Below, piece by piece: positions 52,730 through 61,007 of a stretch of DNA of 64,000 nt (its first letter is position 1; the number at the start of each line of letters is the position of its first letter). The notes beneath the pieces are model-generated. The model searched no databases. It worked only from the letters and a program-made list of their open reading frames with translations, and had not been told where the DNA came from. The stretch comes from Nocardia vulneris (lineage in GTDB: Bacteria > Actinomycetota > Actinomycetes > Mycobacteriales > Mycobacteriaceae): contig NZ_BDCI01000030.1 in the NCBI RefSeq assembly GCF_001613425.1, positions 1 through 64,000 on the forward strand. Direction: 5' to 3'. The position numbers were made by a program, and so were the translations under genes.

Positions 52730-52927
52730 TCTGCGGCGGAATCAGCCAATCCGGAAAATTGACTGAGACAGTTATACCTGCCCGGACAGTCCCGCACACC
52801 GACCAGACGGTCTGTCGGAAAATGTCCGGCGAACGGCCACTACGGCCGGTTCCGGACCCTGCGCATCAGACAGCCGACCGGAGATGTCCCAGCCGACGCA
52901 CCGCGCTACACCGCCTAATCTGTGGGC
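52730..52927. promoter_or_regulatory. Divergent control region of the mce operon, with TetR-type palindrome
   Basis: The 198-base region carries CAGACGGTCTG at 52804-52814, a perfect palindrome about one central G, flanked by partly symmetrical CCGA/TCGG. On the minus strand TATAAC near 52779 could be the -10 of the mce operon, placing the palindrome just upstream of the promoter. One of the two mce-linked TetR proteins is the obvious candidate binder; this is inference. Confidence 0.5.
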
Positions 52928-53839
52928 ATGGCGGTCATCGTTCTGGTGCCGGACGACCAAGGCGTCACGGCACTCTCCGGCATCGACGGCGTGCGGCCGA
53001 TGCGATACGAACTCGGCTCCCCCCTGCCCGAGGGCGCGGAGCACGCGGAAGTGCTTGTACCCAAGTTCCTTTCCCGCCCCGACGCGATGAACCTCAGCGA
53101 CCTGCCGAAACTGCGTCTGGTCCAGTTGCTCACCGCGGGTGCGGAAGGATGGATCGGCACATTGCCCGAAGGGGTCCTGCTGTCCAACGCCCGCGGCGCG
53201 CACGGCGGCAGTTCGGCCGAATGGGCGCTGGCCGCCCTGCTGTATCTCTATCGCGACCTCGGCAGCTTCGCGGACGCCAAACGGGCGCGGCAGTGGACCT
53301 ACCATCAGACCGAAACCCTCGCGGGCAAGCGGGTACTCGTCGTCGGCGCGGGCGATCTCGCCGCCGAACTAGACCGCAGGCTCACCGGATTCGACACGGT
53401 GGTGACACTGGTCGGCACCCGGGCCCGCGACGGCGTGCGCGGCATCGAGGAATTGCCCGGCCTGCTCGGCGACCAGGACGTCGTCATCCTCACCGTCCCG
53501 GTCACCACGCGCACCCGCGGCATGGTGGACGCGAAGTTCCTCGCCGCCATGGCCGACAACGCCATCCTGGTGAACGTCGCCCGCGGGCCCGTGGTGGACA
53601 CCGACGCATTGCTCGCGGAACTGCGCTCGGGCCGCCTGCGCGCCGCCCTCGACGTCACCGATCCCGAGCCGCTGCCGCCCGAGCATCCGCTCTGGGACGC
53701 CCCCAATCTCGTGCTGACCCCGCATGTCGCGGGCAGCAGCACCGGCAGCTTCGAACGCGCGTGGGCCGTGGTCCGCGCCGAGATCCTGCGCTTCGCCGCG
53801 GGCACGGAACCGAAGAACCTGGTCCGCGGCGAGTACTGA
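52928..53839 (+). CDS. D-2-hydroxyacid dehydrogenase family protein
   Basis: A 303-residue NAD-dependent dehydrogenase: nucleotide motif VLVVGAGDLAAEL around 135-147 (atypical, as the third Gly of GxGxxG is Ala), catalytic Arg in NVARGPVVD, Glu in DPEPLPPEHPLW and His in LTPHVAGS. It should reduce a 2-ketoacid or oxidise a D-2-hydroxyacid. The unusual cofactor loop may alter affinity. GTG 52922 is an alternative start. Confidence 0.85.
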   Translation: MAVIVLVPDDQGVTALSGIDGVRPMRYELGSPLPEGAEHAEVLVPKFLSRPDAMNLSDLPKLRLVQLLTAGAEGWIGTLPEGVLLSNARGAHGGSSAEWALAALLYLYRDLGSFADAKRARQWTYHQTETLAGKRVLVVGAGDLAAELDRRLTGFDTVVTLVGTRARDGVRGIEELPGLLGDQDVVILTVPVTTRTRGMVDAKFLAAMADNAILVNVARGPVVDTDALLAELRSGRLRAALDVTDPEPLPPEHPLWDAPNLVLTPHVAGSSTGSFERAWAVVRAEILRFAAGTEPKNLVRGEY

Positions 53840-53940
53840 CCGGTCGCGCCGGAACTCCTTGCCCACGAGCGTTTTTCCGCTGCTGACCAGAATGACGATC
53901 AGTCGTTGACGACACCACCTACCGCGGCGTACGGTCGCTT

Positions 53941-53965
53941 TTGACAACTTCTCAAAATATGTCAA
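53941..53965. promoter_or_regulatory. Inverted repeat upstream of the TetR-phosphotransferase operon
   Basis: TTGACA (53941-53946) and TGTCAA (53960-53965) are 6-bp inverted arms around a 13-base AT-rich core, only 12 bases before the TetR start codon. The arms are also promoter-like. This is the likely autoregulatory site of the TetR protein; the site covers or abuts the transcription start. Confidence 0.6.
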
Positions 53966-53977
53966 GGTGACAAAACT

Positions 53978-54682
53978 ATGAGTGTCGATGAACTGGCGCG
54001 CGAGCAGGCGATCCTCGACGCGGCCGCGGAGCTGCTGTGCCGGATCGGCTACAACAAGCTGACGATGGGCGATGTCGCCGAGGCCGTCGCGCTGCACCGC
54101 GGGCTGGTATATCTGCAGTTCAAGTCGAAAGACGAACTCGTCGAGGCCACCGTGCGCCGCGAACTCGGCCGCTACGCGCGGGCCTGGCGGGCGCATCTGC
54201 TGGCCGACCCGCACGCGGGCAGTGTGGCCAGCGTCTATCGGGCGATGGTGCACACGCTCAGCCGGCTGCCCCTGGCCGCCGCGATAGTCGCGCGCGACCC
54301 GGACATCCTCGGAAAGTATCCGGCCAAGCCGGGCAACGTCTTCGAGCGACTGGCGAACACCGGCACCCGCGATTTCCTGCGCGCCATGCAGGCGGCGGGC
54401 ACCCTTCGTCCCGAGGTCGACGTCCGGACCACCGCCTACATCCTCGACGCGCTGACCCCGGCCATCCGGCGCACGCTGCCGATCGGGGACGCCGCACCCG
54501 CCGATCCCGAGCGACCGTCGGCCGACCAGCTCCTCGAGACGCTGGCAGACCTGCTCGAACGTGCCCTCACCCCGGACGGCGCCGATCTCGCCCGCGGCAA
54601 GACGCTGCTGCTCGACGAACTCGCGCACGCCCACGCCGAGTTCGACGCCACCCCGAACCGCCAGGAAGGAACCCTTTCATGA
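53978..54682 (+). CDS. TetR-family regulator of the phosphotransferase operon
   Basis: A 234-residue TetR protein with HTH AILDAAAELLCRIGYNKLTMGDVAEAVALHRGLVYLQF. It overlaps the following phosphotransferase gene by four bases (ATGA), so its ligand is probably the substrate of that enzyme. No ribosome site precedes ATG 53978, consistent with a short or absent leader. Confidence 0.87.
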   Translation: MSVDELAREQAILDAAAELLCRIGYNKLTMGDVAEAVALHRGLVYLQFKSKDELVEATVRRELGRYARAWRAHLLADPHAGSVASVYRAMVHTLSRLPLAAAIVARDPDILGKYPAKPGNVFERLANTGTRDFLRAMQAAGTLRPEVDVRTTAYILDALTPAIRRTLPIGDAAPADPERPSADQLLETLADLLERALTPDGADLARGKTLLLDELAHAHAEFDATPNRQEGTLS

Positions 54683-57288
54683 CCACCTCCGGCAGCGATC
54701 CGCTCGTCCTCGAGCTGGACGACGCGCGCGCCACGCTGGCCCATGCCGGCGGCAAAGGCGCCTCGCTGGCCCGCCTGGCCGCGGCGGAACTCCCGGTGCC
54801 GCCGGGATTTCACGTGACGACGGCCGCGTACCGCCGCTTCGTCGACACGACCGGGCTGACGGCCCGCATTCTCGACGCGGTGGCCGCGGCCGACCCGGAT
54901 CGTGCGGACACGGTCTCGGCGGCCGCCGCCGAGATCGCCGCGATGTTCGCCGAACAGACTGTGCCCGAGGAGATCTCGCAGGCCGTGCGGTCGGCCTACG
55001 CGCGGCTCGGCGAGGACGTCGCGGTCGCGGTGCGCTCCTCGGCCACCGCCGAGGACCTACCGGAGCTGTCCTTCGCGGGCCAGCAGGAGACCTATCTCAA
55101 TATGCGCGGTGCCGACGAGGTCATGGCGGCGGTGCAACGCTGCTGGGCGTCGCTGTGGACCGCGCGTGCCATCGACTATCGCGCCCGGCAGGGGATCGAG
55201 TCGGACGAGGTGGACCTGGCCGTCGTGGTGCAGCGACTCGTGCCCGCCGACGCCGCGGGCGTGCTGTTCACCGCGGATCCGGTGACGGGCGCGCGGGACC
55301 GGGTGATGATCAATGCCGCGTGGGGTCTCGGCGAGGCGATCGTCAGCGGCAACGTCACGCCGGACACGCTGCTCGTGGCGAAGGCCGACCGCAGCATGCT
55401 GCGGCAGGACATCAGCGACAAAGATACGATGACCGTGCGCACCGACACCGGCACCGCCGAGGTCCCGGTGCCTGCCGCGCAGCGGCGCGCCCCGGTCCTG
55501 GACGCGGCGAAAGCCGGGGAGCTCACCGAGATCGCGCTGCGGATCGAGCAGCTGTACGGGCAGCCGATGGACATCGAGTGGGCGCTGCACGGCGCGGAGC
55601 TGTTCATCGTGCAGGCGCGGCCGATCACCGTACTGCCCGATGCGGCGGCGCAACAGCAGCCGGCCCAGTGGCGGCTGCCCGATCCCAAGGGCAAGTACAT
55701 GCGGGCCAGCGTGCTCGAACTGCTGCCGAATCCCTTGTCCCCCTTGTTCGCCACGCTGGGCCTGCCCGCCGTGGCACAGGCCACCAAGGACCGGTACCAC
55801 TCCCTCGGCCTGCCGTACCTCGACAACCCGCTGGTGGTCATCAACGGCTACGGCTACTACGACATCACCTACCCGCCGGGCATGCTCGCCCGAATGGCGT
55901 TGGCGCAGCCACGTTTTCTGGCCAGAACCCTCCCCCGCGCGTTGCGTACGGCACCGCAACGCTGGCGCGCGGCGCACGCCCGGTACGCCGAAATCACCGC
56001 GGCCGAACGCGCGACGGACCCCGACGCACGGACGGCCACGGATCTGCTCGCCGCGGCGCGCGCGCTCGTCGAGGAGGCCGGCCGCTACTACCTGACGCTG
56101 CAGGGCGGCATTCTGCCCGCGACCTATATCAGCGAGGGGCTGTTCACCGCCGCCTACAAGACGATGCGGCGGCGCACCGATCCACCGGCGCTGACATTCC
56201 TGCTCGGCTTCGACAGCAAACCGTTGCGCGCCGAGCAGTCGCTCTACGGGCTCGCGCAGTGGGTGGCAACGCAGCCCGGGCTGGCCGAGCGGATCGAAAA
56301 GCTCTCCGGCACAGAGATTCTCTGCGAAAGCGCCGCCGATGATCCGGCGCTGACCGAGTTCACCGATCGTTTCGCCGACCATCTGGCGACCTATGGCGAC
56401 ACGGTGTACGACTTCGATTTCGCCGCCCCGCTCCCGGTCGACGATCCGGCGCCGGTGCTGCACACGCTCGAATTCTTCGGCAGCCCAGCGGCGCAGGATC
56501 CGAGCGCACGCCAGCGCGACGCGCAGGCACGCCGCGAGCAGGCCGTGCGCGGCCTCGAAGCACGCCGCTTCGGGCTGCGCCGCGGCTTGACACTGCGCCT
56601 GCTCCGCTGGGCGCAGACGATGAGCCCGCTGCGCGAGGACGGCCTCGCCGACGTGGGACTCGGCTGGCCGACAGTGCGCCGGTTGCTGCAGACGATCGGC
56701 GCACGCCTGGTCGCCGCCGAGGTGCTCGACGCCCCGGACGACGTGTTCTGGCTGCGGCTGGATGAGGTGACCGCCGCGGCCGCCGCGCTGGATGCCGCTC
56801 GCGCGCCGCAGGATTCGCGTGCCCTCGTCGCCGAGCGCCGAGCCACCTGGACGGCGCAGCGGACCGTCACGCCGCCACACGCGCTCCCGGTCGGCGGCGG
56901 CACCAAGCTGCTCGGCCTCGATTTCGGCAAGCTGCTGCCCGCCGGCTCGGACGAGACGTCCGACGCGGTGGTCAAGGGCGTGCCCGGCAGTCCGGGGCGG
57001 GTCACCGCACCGGCGCGAATCATCGACGGCCCGAGCGACTTCGGGCGGCTGCGTCCGGGTGACGTCCTGGTCGCCAAGATCACGACGCCGGCCTGGACAC
57101 CGCTGTTCGCGGTGGCCTCGGCGATCGTCACCGACGTCGGCGGCCCGTTGAGCCACAGCTCGATCGTGGCCCGGGAGTATCACATTCCCGCGGTGCTCGG
57201 CACCGGCGTCGCGACCGAGCGGCTGACCGACGGCGCCCCGGTCACCGTCGACGGGGATGCCGGAACGGTCACCCGCGCCACCGCCTGA
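54679..57288 (+). CDS. PEP-synthase-like phosphotransferase (rifampicin phosphotransferase family architecture)
   Basis: An 869-residue three-part enzyme. Residues about 1-330 are a PEP-synthase-type ATP-grasp domain (GGKGASLARLAAAELPVPPGF; VRSSATAEDLPELSFAGQQETYLN; EWALHGAELFIVQARPI). Residues 340-750 form a divergent substrate domain. The C-terminal swivelling domain has the phospho-accepting His826 in GGPLSHSSIVAREYHIPAV. This order and length (about 867) are those of rifampicin phosphotransferase, whose catalytic His is at 825 in Listeria. PEP synthase proper has a different C-terminal order. Antibiotic or other small-molecule phosphorylation is likely; the substrate is not proven. Confidence 0.75.
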   Translation: MTTSGSDPLVLELDDARATLAHAGGKGASLARLAAAELPVPPGFHVTTAAYRRFVDTTGLTARILDAVAAADPDRADTVSAAAAEIAAMFAEQTVPEEISQAVRSAYARLGEDVAVAVRSSATAEDLPELSFAGQQETYLNMRGADEVMAAVQRCWASLWTARAIDYRARQGIESDEVDLAVVVQRLVPADAAGVLFTADPVTGARDRVMINAAWGLGEAIVSGNVTPDTLLVAKADRSMLRQDISDKDTMTVRTDTGTAEVPVPAAQRRAPVLDAAKAGELTEIALRIEQLYGQPMDIEWALHGAELFIVQARPITVLPDAAAQQQPAQWRLPDPKGKYMRASVLELLPNPLSPLFATLGLPAVAQATKDRYHSLGLPYLDNPLVVINGYGYYDITYPPGMLARMALAQPRFLARTLPRALRTAPQRWRAAHARYAEITAAERATDPDARTATDLLAAARALVEEAGRYYLTLQGGILPATYISEGLFTAAYKTMRRRTDPPALTFLLGFDSKPLRAEQSLYGLAQWVATQPGLAERIEKLSGTEILCESAADDPALTEFTDRFADHLATYGDTVYDFDFAAPLPVDDPAPVLHTLEFFGSPAAQDPSARQRDAQARREQAVRGLEARRFGLRRGLTLRLLRWAQTMSPLREDGLADVGLGWPTVRRLLQTIGARLVAAEVLDAPDDVFWLRLDEVTAAAAALDAARAPQDSRALVAERRATWTAQRTVTPPHALPVGGGTKLLGLDFGKLLPAGSDETSDAVVKGVPGSPGRVTAPARIIDGPSDFGRLRPGDVLVAKITTPAWTPLFAVASAIVTDVGGPLSHSSIVAREYHIPAVLGTGVATERLTDGAPVTVDGDAGTVTRATA

Positions 57289-57302
57289 GCCGAGGAATTC
57301 GC

Positions 57303-58121
57303 ATGCACACCAAGACATCCGAAGAGATCATCCCACTCCGGCCCGACTCGGGCGGCTCGGCTGCCTACGGACAGGAGACCGTCGTCCCCGAACTGTTCGG
57401 GGACAAGGAGGTCGGACTGATCCGCAACGTGACCGCGCCCGCCTTGACCGTGCACCGGCCCGACCCGGCGCGAGCCACGGGGACGGCCGTGATCGTGTGC
57501 CCGGGCGGGAGTTTCGTCACGCTGACCCACGGCACCGGCCGTGCGATCGCGAAGGCCATTGCCGCCCAGGGGCATACCGCGTTCGTCCTGCGCTATCGCC
57601 TATTGGCGACGCCGCCGCGGGACGCGGATTTCCTCGAGCACTGGGCGACCCACTATTCGATGGACGACATCAAGGCGCAGTCCTACACCGCGACGGCCGA
57701 CGGCGGCAGCGCGGTCGGGTTCGTCCGGGCCCGGGCGGCGGACTGGGATCTCGACCCGCACCGCATCGGCATCCTCGGTTCCTCGGCGGGTGGTCTGGTA
57801 ACCGTCGGCGCCGCAACGACATACGACGAAGCCCACCGCCCGGACTTCGCGACCGTCCTGTATCCGCCCACCTGGCACGAATACACCGTCCCCGCCGACG
57901 CTCCCCCACTGTTCGTCACGTTCGCCGCCGACGATCCGGACGCGGGCGTCGTCGACGGCAACCTGGGGCTCTATCGTGCCTGGCGCGCCGCGGATCGTCC
58001 GGTCGAACTGCACGCCTACGCCGCGGGCGGCCACGGTTTCGCCATGGCCGCGCGCGGCCTGCCCTGCGACTCCTGGCTGGACCGCTGGCACGACTGGCTC
58101 GGCTCGCTCCGCCTGCCCTGA
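57303..58121 (+). CDS. Alpha/beta hydrolase, esterase type
   Basis: A 272-residue cytoplasmic hydrolase with oxyanion region VIVCPGGSFVTLTHGTG, nucleophile Ser161 in GSSAGG, Asp in FAADDPDAG and His in AGGHGFAM. It resembles small-molecule or acetyl esterases (BD-FAE-like). It starts 14 bases after the phosphotransferase and ends the operon, so it may process the same compound. Confidence 0.8.
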   Translation: MHTKTSEEIIPLRPDSGGSAAYGQETVVPELFGDKEVGLIRNVTAPALTVHRPDPARATGTAVIVCPGGSFVTLTHGTGRAIAKAIAAQGHTAFVLRYRLLATPPRDADFLEHWATHYSMDDIKAQSYTATADGGSAVGFVRARAADWDLDPHRIGILGSSAGGLVTVGAATTYDEAHRPDFATVLYPPTWHEYTVPADAPPLFVTFAADDPDAGVVDGNLGLYRAWRAADRPVELHAYAAGGHGFAMAARGLPCDSWLDRWHDWLGSLRLP

Positions 58122-58125
58122 TCGT

Positions 58126-58938
58126 CTACGCGGTGGCGTCCGGCCCGATCCACTGGGCGAAGAGGCGATCCGTTGCGCCCGTGGCGATCTGGGCACCCAG
58201 CCAGGCGTTCAACGCGAAGCCCAGGCACGGATCGTCCTTGCGCACCAGCATGATCTTGCCGAACGAGTCGAACGGTTGGTCCGGATGCAGGACCTGCAGG
58301 CCGGGATGCTGCCGGACGCGATAGCGGCCCTCCACGGCATCGGTGACGAAGACGTCCGCACGGCCCTGCTCGATCTCGTCGAAGATGGTGCGGTTCTCCG
58401 GCCAGAGGGTGAGCTGGGCGTCGGGGAAGTGCCTGCGGGCGAATTCCTCGTTGGTACCACCGCGATTGGCGATCACCCGGACGCCGGGGCGATTGATCTG
58501 CTCGATGGTCGCGTACTCGGTCTCGGTGCCGCGCCGGGTGATCGGCGTCTTCCCGTCGGTGCCGTAGGTGATCGAGAAATCGGCGAACGCCCGGCGCGCG
58601 GGCGCGTCGGAGATGCCGCCGACGGCGATATCGCAGTGCAGCGCGGCGAAATCCGTCTTCAAGCTCGCCCAGGTCAGCGGGACGAATTCGATCGGACGGC
58701 GCATCGCGTCGGCGAAACCGCGGGCCAGATCGATGTCGACGCCGCGATAGCCACCCTCGGTGGTCGCGTACGGCGGGTAGTCACCGGGGGTGCACACGCG
58801 CAACTCGGGTGCTCGGGCGACGGCCGGAACGGCCGGGGCGACAAGCAGACCCGCCGCGAGCACCGCACCGGCGCGGGCCACGAGCCGAAGCAGCCGGCCC
58901 CGGTCCGTGGTCCGTGTGCGCCTGCGCATCCGGCTCAC
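58126..58938 (-). CDS. Secreted cyclohexadienyl dehydratase (PheC)-like protein of the family 3 solute-binding fold
   Basis: A 270-residue exported protein (signal peptide about 12-44, ending AVARAP). It has the family 3 binding-protein fold (GDYPPYATTEGGYRGVDIDLARGFADAM). Blocks resemble PheC: TYGTDGKTPIT, VIANRGGTNEEFARRHF, ENRTIFDEIEQGRADVFVTDAVEGRYR and LHPDQPFDSFGKIML. PheC turns prephenate or arogenate into phenylpyruvate or phenylalanine in the periplasm. It could instead bind a small ligand, but no permease is adjacent. GTG 58938 overlaps the preceding stop (GTGA); ATG 58929 is an alternative. Confidence 0.75.
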   Translation of the reverse strand: MSRMRRRTRTTDRGRLLRLVARAGAVLAAGLLVAPAVPAVARAPELRVCTPGDYPPYATTEGGYRGVDIDLARGFADAMRRPIEFVPLTWASLKTDFAALHCDIAVGGISDAPARRAFADFSITYGTDGKTPITRRGTETEYATIEQINRPGVRVIANRGGTNEEFARRHFPDAQLTLWPENRTIFDEIEQGRADVFVTDAVEGRYRVRQHPGLQVLHPDQPFDSFGKIMLVRKDDPCLGFALNAWLGAQIATGATDRLFAQWIGPDATA

Positions 58939-59285
58939 TTCTCGTTGCGCGCCTTGGGGAATCGGGTCTGCCGAGCCACCCAGCCCGCCATCTGCGCCCA
59001 GTGGCTGCGCCGCGGGGTGACGATCGAGGTCAGCTCGCGCTCCCATTCGTCGGCCTCGGTGAGGCCGTCGACGGTGGCGACGAGTTCCTTCGCGGTGGCC
59101 ATATCGTCGACGACGCGGTCGCCGAGGATGCCGTCGGCGCCGACCAGGGTCACCCGCACGCCGATCCGGCCGATCGGTTGCAGGACCGCGGTGGCCGAAC
59201 CGTCGTGATCGGCGACGAAACCCTTGACGGACTCCACGAGGGCGCCCGACAACTTCACTGGAGCCGTGGCGGCATGAGCACTCAT
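58935..59285 (-). CDS. Conserved hypothetical protein (Rv1455-position)
   Basis: A 116-residue soluble protein with an N-terminal compact region (KLSGALVESVKGFVADHDGSATAVLQPIGRIGVRVTLVGADG) and a basic C-terminus containing Trp-rich RSHWAQMAGWVARQTRFP. I do not recognise a domain. Its place beside divergent qor corresponds to Rv1455 in M. tuberculosis. It is translationally coupled to the PheC-like gene. Confidence 0.65.
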   Translation of the reverse strand: MSAHAATAPVKLSGALVESVKGFVADHDGSATAVLQPIGRIGVRVTLVGADGILGDRVVDDMATAKELVATVDGLTEADEWERELTSIVTPRRSHWAQMAGWVARQTRFPKARNEK

Positions 59286-59345
59286 GCTCCGGAGTTTACC
59301 GGCCAGTAGGAAACGGTCCAGCCCTTCGGGTGTAGAACGGATCTC

Positions 59346-60311
59346 ATGCGCGCCATTCAGGTATCCGAGCACGGTGGTCCCGAAGTCCTGCACTACGTCG
59401 AGCTGCCCGACCCGCAGATCGACGCCGACCAGCTGCTGGTGGACGTGCAGGCGACCGGCATCAACTTCATCGACACCTACATCCGGACCGGCCGCTACCC
59501 CCAGGATGTGCCCTATGTGCCGGGCTCGGAAGCCTCCGGTGTGGTCGCCGAGGTCGGCGCGAACGTCACCGAGTTCGCGGTCGGTGATCGAGTGGCGTGG
59601 GCGAGCGCGCCGGGCAGTTACGCCGAACGCGTCGCGGTGCGCGCGGACGTCGCGATCAAGGTGCCGGACGGCGTCGAACCGCCGGTTGCCGCGTCGGCGC
59701 TGCTGCAAGGCATGACCGCGCACTACCTGCTCGAATCCATCTACACCCCGGAACCCGGGGAGACGGTGCTGGTCCACGCGGGCGCGGGTGGCGTCGGGCT
59801 GATCCTGACCCAGCTCGCGGTGGCCCGTGGCGCACGCGTCATCACGACCGTCTCCTCGGATGCCAAAGAGAAGCTGTCCCGCGAGGCAGGCGCCACCGAC
59901 GTGCTGCGCTACGACGACGATCTCGCCGAGGAGGTCCGCACGCTGACCGACGGCGTCGGCGTGGCCGCGGTCTACGACGGTGTCGGCGCGTCCACCTTCG
60001 AGGCCAGTCTGCGCTCGCTGCGCGTGCGCGGCATGCTCGCCCTGTTCGGCGCGGCCAGCGGTCCGGTGCCCCCGTTCGACCTGCAGCGTCTCAACGGCGC
60101 GGGCTCGCTCTTCGTCACCCGCCCCAGCCTCGCGTTCTACACCCGCGACCGCGCCGAATTGCTCTGGCGCGCCACCGATATCTTCACCGCGATCGCCGAA
60201 GGCAGCCTGCAGATCCGGATCGGCGCCACCTACCCGCTCGCCGAGGCCGAACAGGCGCATCGCGATCTGGAAGCGCGCAAGACCACCGGATCGATCGTCC
60301 TGCTCCCCTGA
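59346..60311 (+). CDS. qor: NADPH:quinone oxidoreductase, zeta-crystallin type
   Basis: A 321-residue MDR enzyme without the catalytic zinc ligands: NFIDTYIRTGRYPQDVPYVPGSEASGVV, the NADPH motif VLVHAGAGGVGLILTQLA, and ATYPLAEAEQAHRDLEARKTTGSIVL at the end. It reduces quinones by one electron or handles small enones. It is divergent from the Rv1455-like gene and converges on the TetR gene. Confidence 0.92.
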   Translation: MRAIQVSEHGGPEVLHYVELPDPQIDADQLLVDVQATGINFIDTYIRTGRYPQDVPYVPGSEASGVVAEVGANVTEFAVGDRVAWASAPGSYAERVAVRADVAIKVPDGVEPPVAASALLQGMTAHYLLESIYTPEPGETVLVHAGAGGVGLILTQLAVARGARVITTVSSDAKEKLSREAGATDVLRYDDDLAEEVRTLTDGVGVAAVYDGVGASTFEASLRSLRVRGMLALFGAASGPVPPFDLQRLNGAGSLFVTRPSLAFYTRDRAELLWRATDIFTAIAEGSLQIRIGATYPLAEAEQAHRDLEARKTTGSIVLLP

Positions 60312-60317
60312 CCGGGA

Positions 60318-60914
60318 TCAGTAGTCGCGGCCGGTGAGGCCGCGGTAGATGAAGCGGGTCAACCCGTCGACGGCCTGCCGGTCGGTGAGTTCGACCGTGC
60401 CCTCTTCCACCGCCTGGAGCAGGCCCGTGGTGAGCAGGAACATCATGGCCAGACTGGCGTCCGGGGTACTCGGCAGAGTCGGTCCGCCGGGCCCGAAACC
60501 GTCCAGGTGGTCGGCGATGTCGCGGCGCTGCTGAATCGCGAATTGCCCTGCCTGCCTGGCGAATTCCTCGTTGACCAGGGCCGCCTGCTGCATCGAGCGG
60601 AAGACCGCCCAGTGCTGCCTGGCCGCGGCCCAGTACTGCTCCACATGGAAATGGATCGCCGCCGGATCGGTGAAGTCCGGATTGTGGTCCGGGCCTTCGG
60701 CCGTCACGTCGCCTTGCGTCGCCACGTCGTTCAGCAGCGCCTGGAGTAGCTCCTCCTTGCCCGCGAAGTGGTTGTAGAACGAGCCGGCCGCGCGATTGGC
60801 GGCCGTCGTGATGTCGGCGATCTTGGTGTTCAGGTAGCCGCGCTCGGCGAACAGCCGCAATGCCGCGGCCTTCAGCGCGTGCTCGGTTTCGGCCGACTTC
60901 TCCTTGCGACTCAT
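60318..60914 (-). CDS. TetR-family regulator of the adjacent monooxygenase
   Basis: A 198-residue TetR protein with HTH AAALRLFAERGYLNTKIADITTAANRAAGSFYNHF. It is divergent from the FAD monooxygenase, and the 93-base gap carries two copies of a palindrome, the standard layout of a self-regulating repressor and its target. GTG codons at 60920 and 60926 are alternative starts nearer to the ribosome site GGAGG. Confidence 0.88.
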   Translation of the reverse strand: MSRKEKSAETEHALKAAALRLFAERGYLNTKIADITTAANRAAGSFYNHFAGKEELLQALLNDVATQGDVTAEGPDHNPDFTDPAAIHFHVEQYWAAARQHWAVFRSMQQAALVNEEFARQAGQFAIQQRRDIADHLDGFGPGGPTLPSTPDASLAMMFLLTTGLLQAVEEGTVELTDRQAVDGLTRFIYRGLTGRDY

Positions 60915-60964
60915 CGACACCCGCACCCACCTCCTCTTGACAGGCAACCTACCAACTCCAATAC

Positions 60965-60993
60965 TGAATCCACATTCATTGAATCTCAATTCA
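60965..60993. promoter_or_regulatory. Twin TGAAT-N4-ATTCA palindromes
   Basis: Two perfect 14-base palindromes, TGAATCCACATTCA (60965-60978) and TGAATCTCAATTCA (60980-60993), are separated by one base, giving 15-base spacing. They lie between the TetR gene and the monooxygenase start. They fit cooperative binding of two TetR dimers. Confidence 0.85.
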
Positions 60994-61007
60994 CCCTTGG
61001 AGGAAGC

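Noticed and set aside
54679..57288. Housekeeping phosphoenolpyruvate synthase
   Set aside because: The swivelling His domain is at the extreme C-terminus with no PEP-binding TIM barrel after it, so the order fits rifampicin-phosphotransferase-type enzymes instead.
58126..58938. Orphan ABC transporter binding protein
   Set aside because: Not excluded, but the stretch of PheC-like blocks and the absence of permease genes make the dehydratase-like call better supported.
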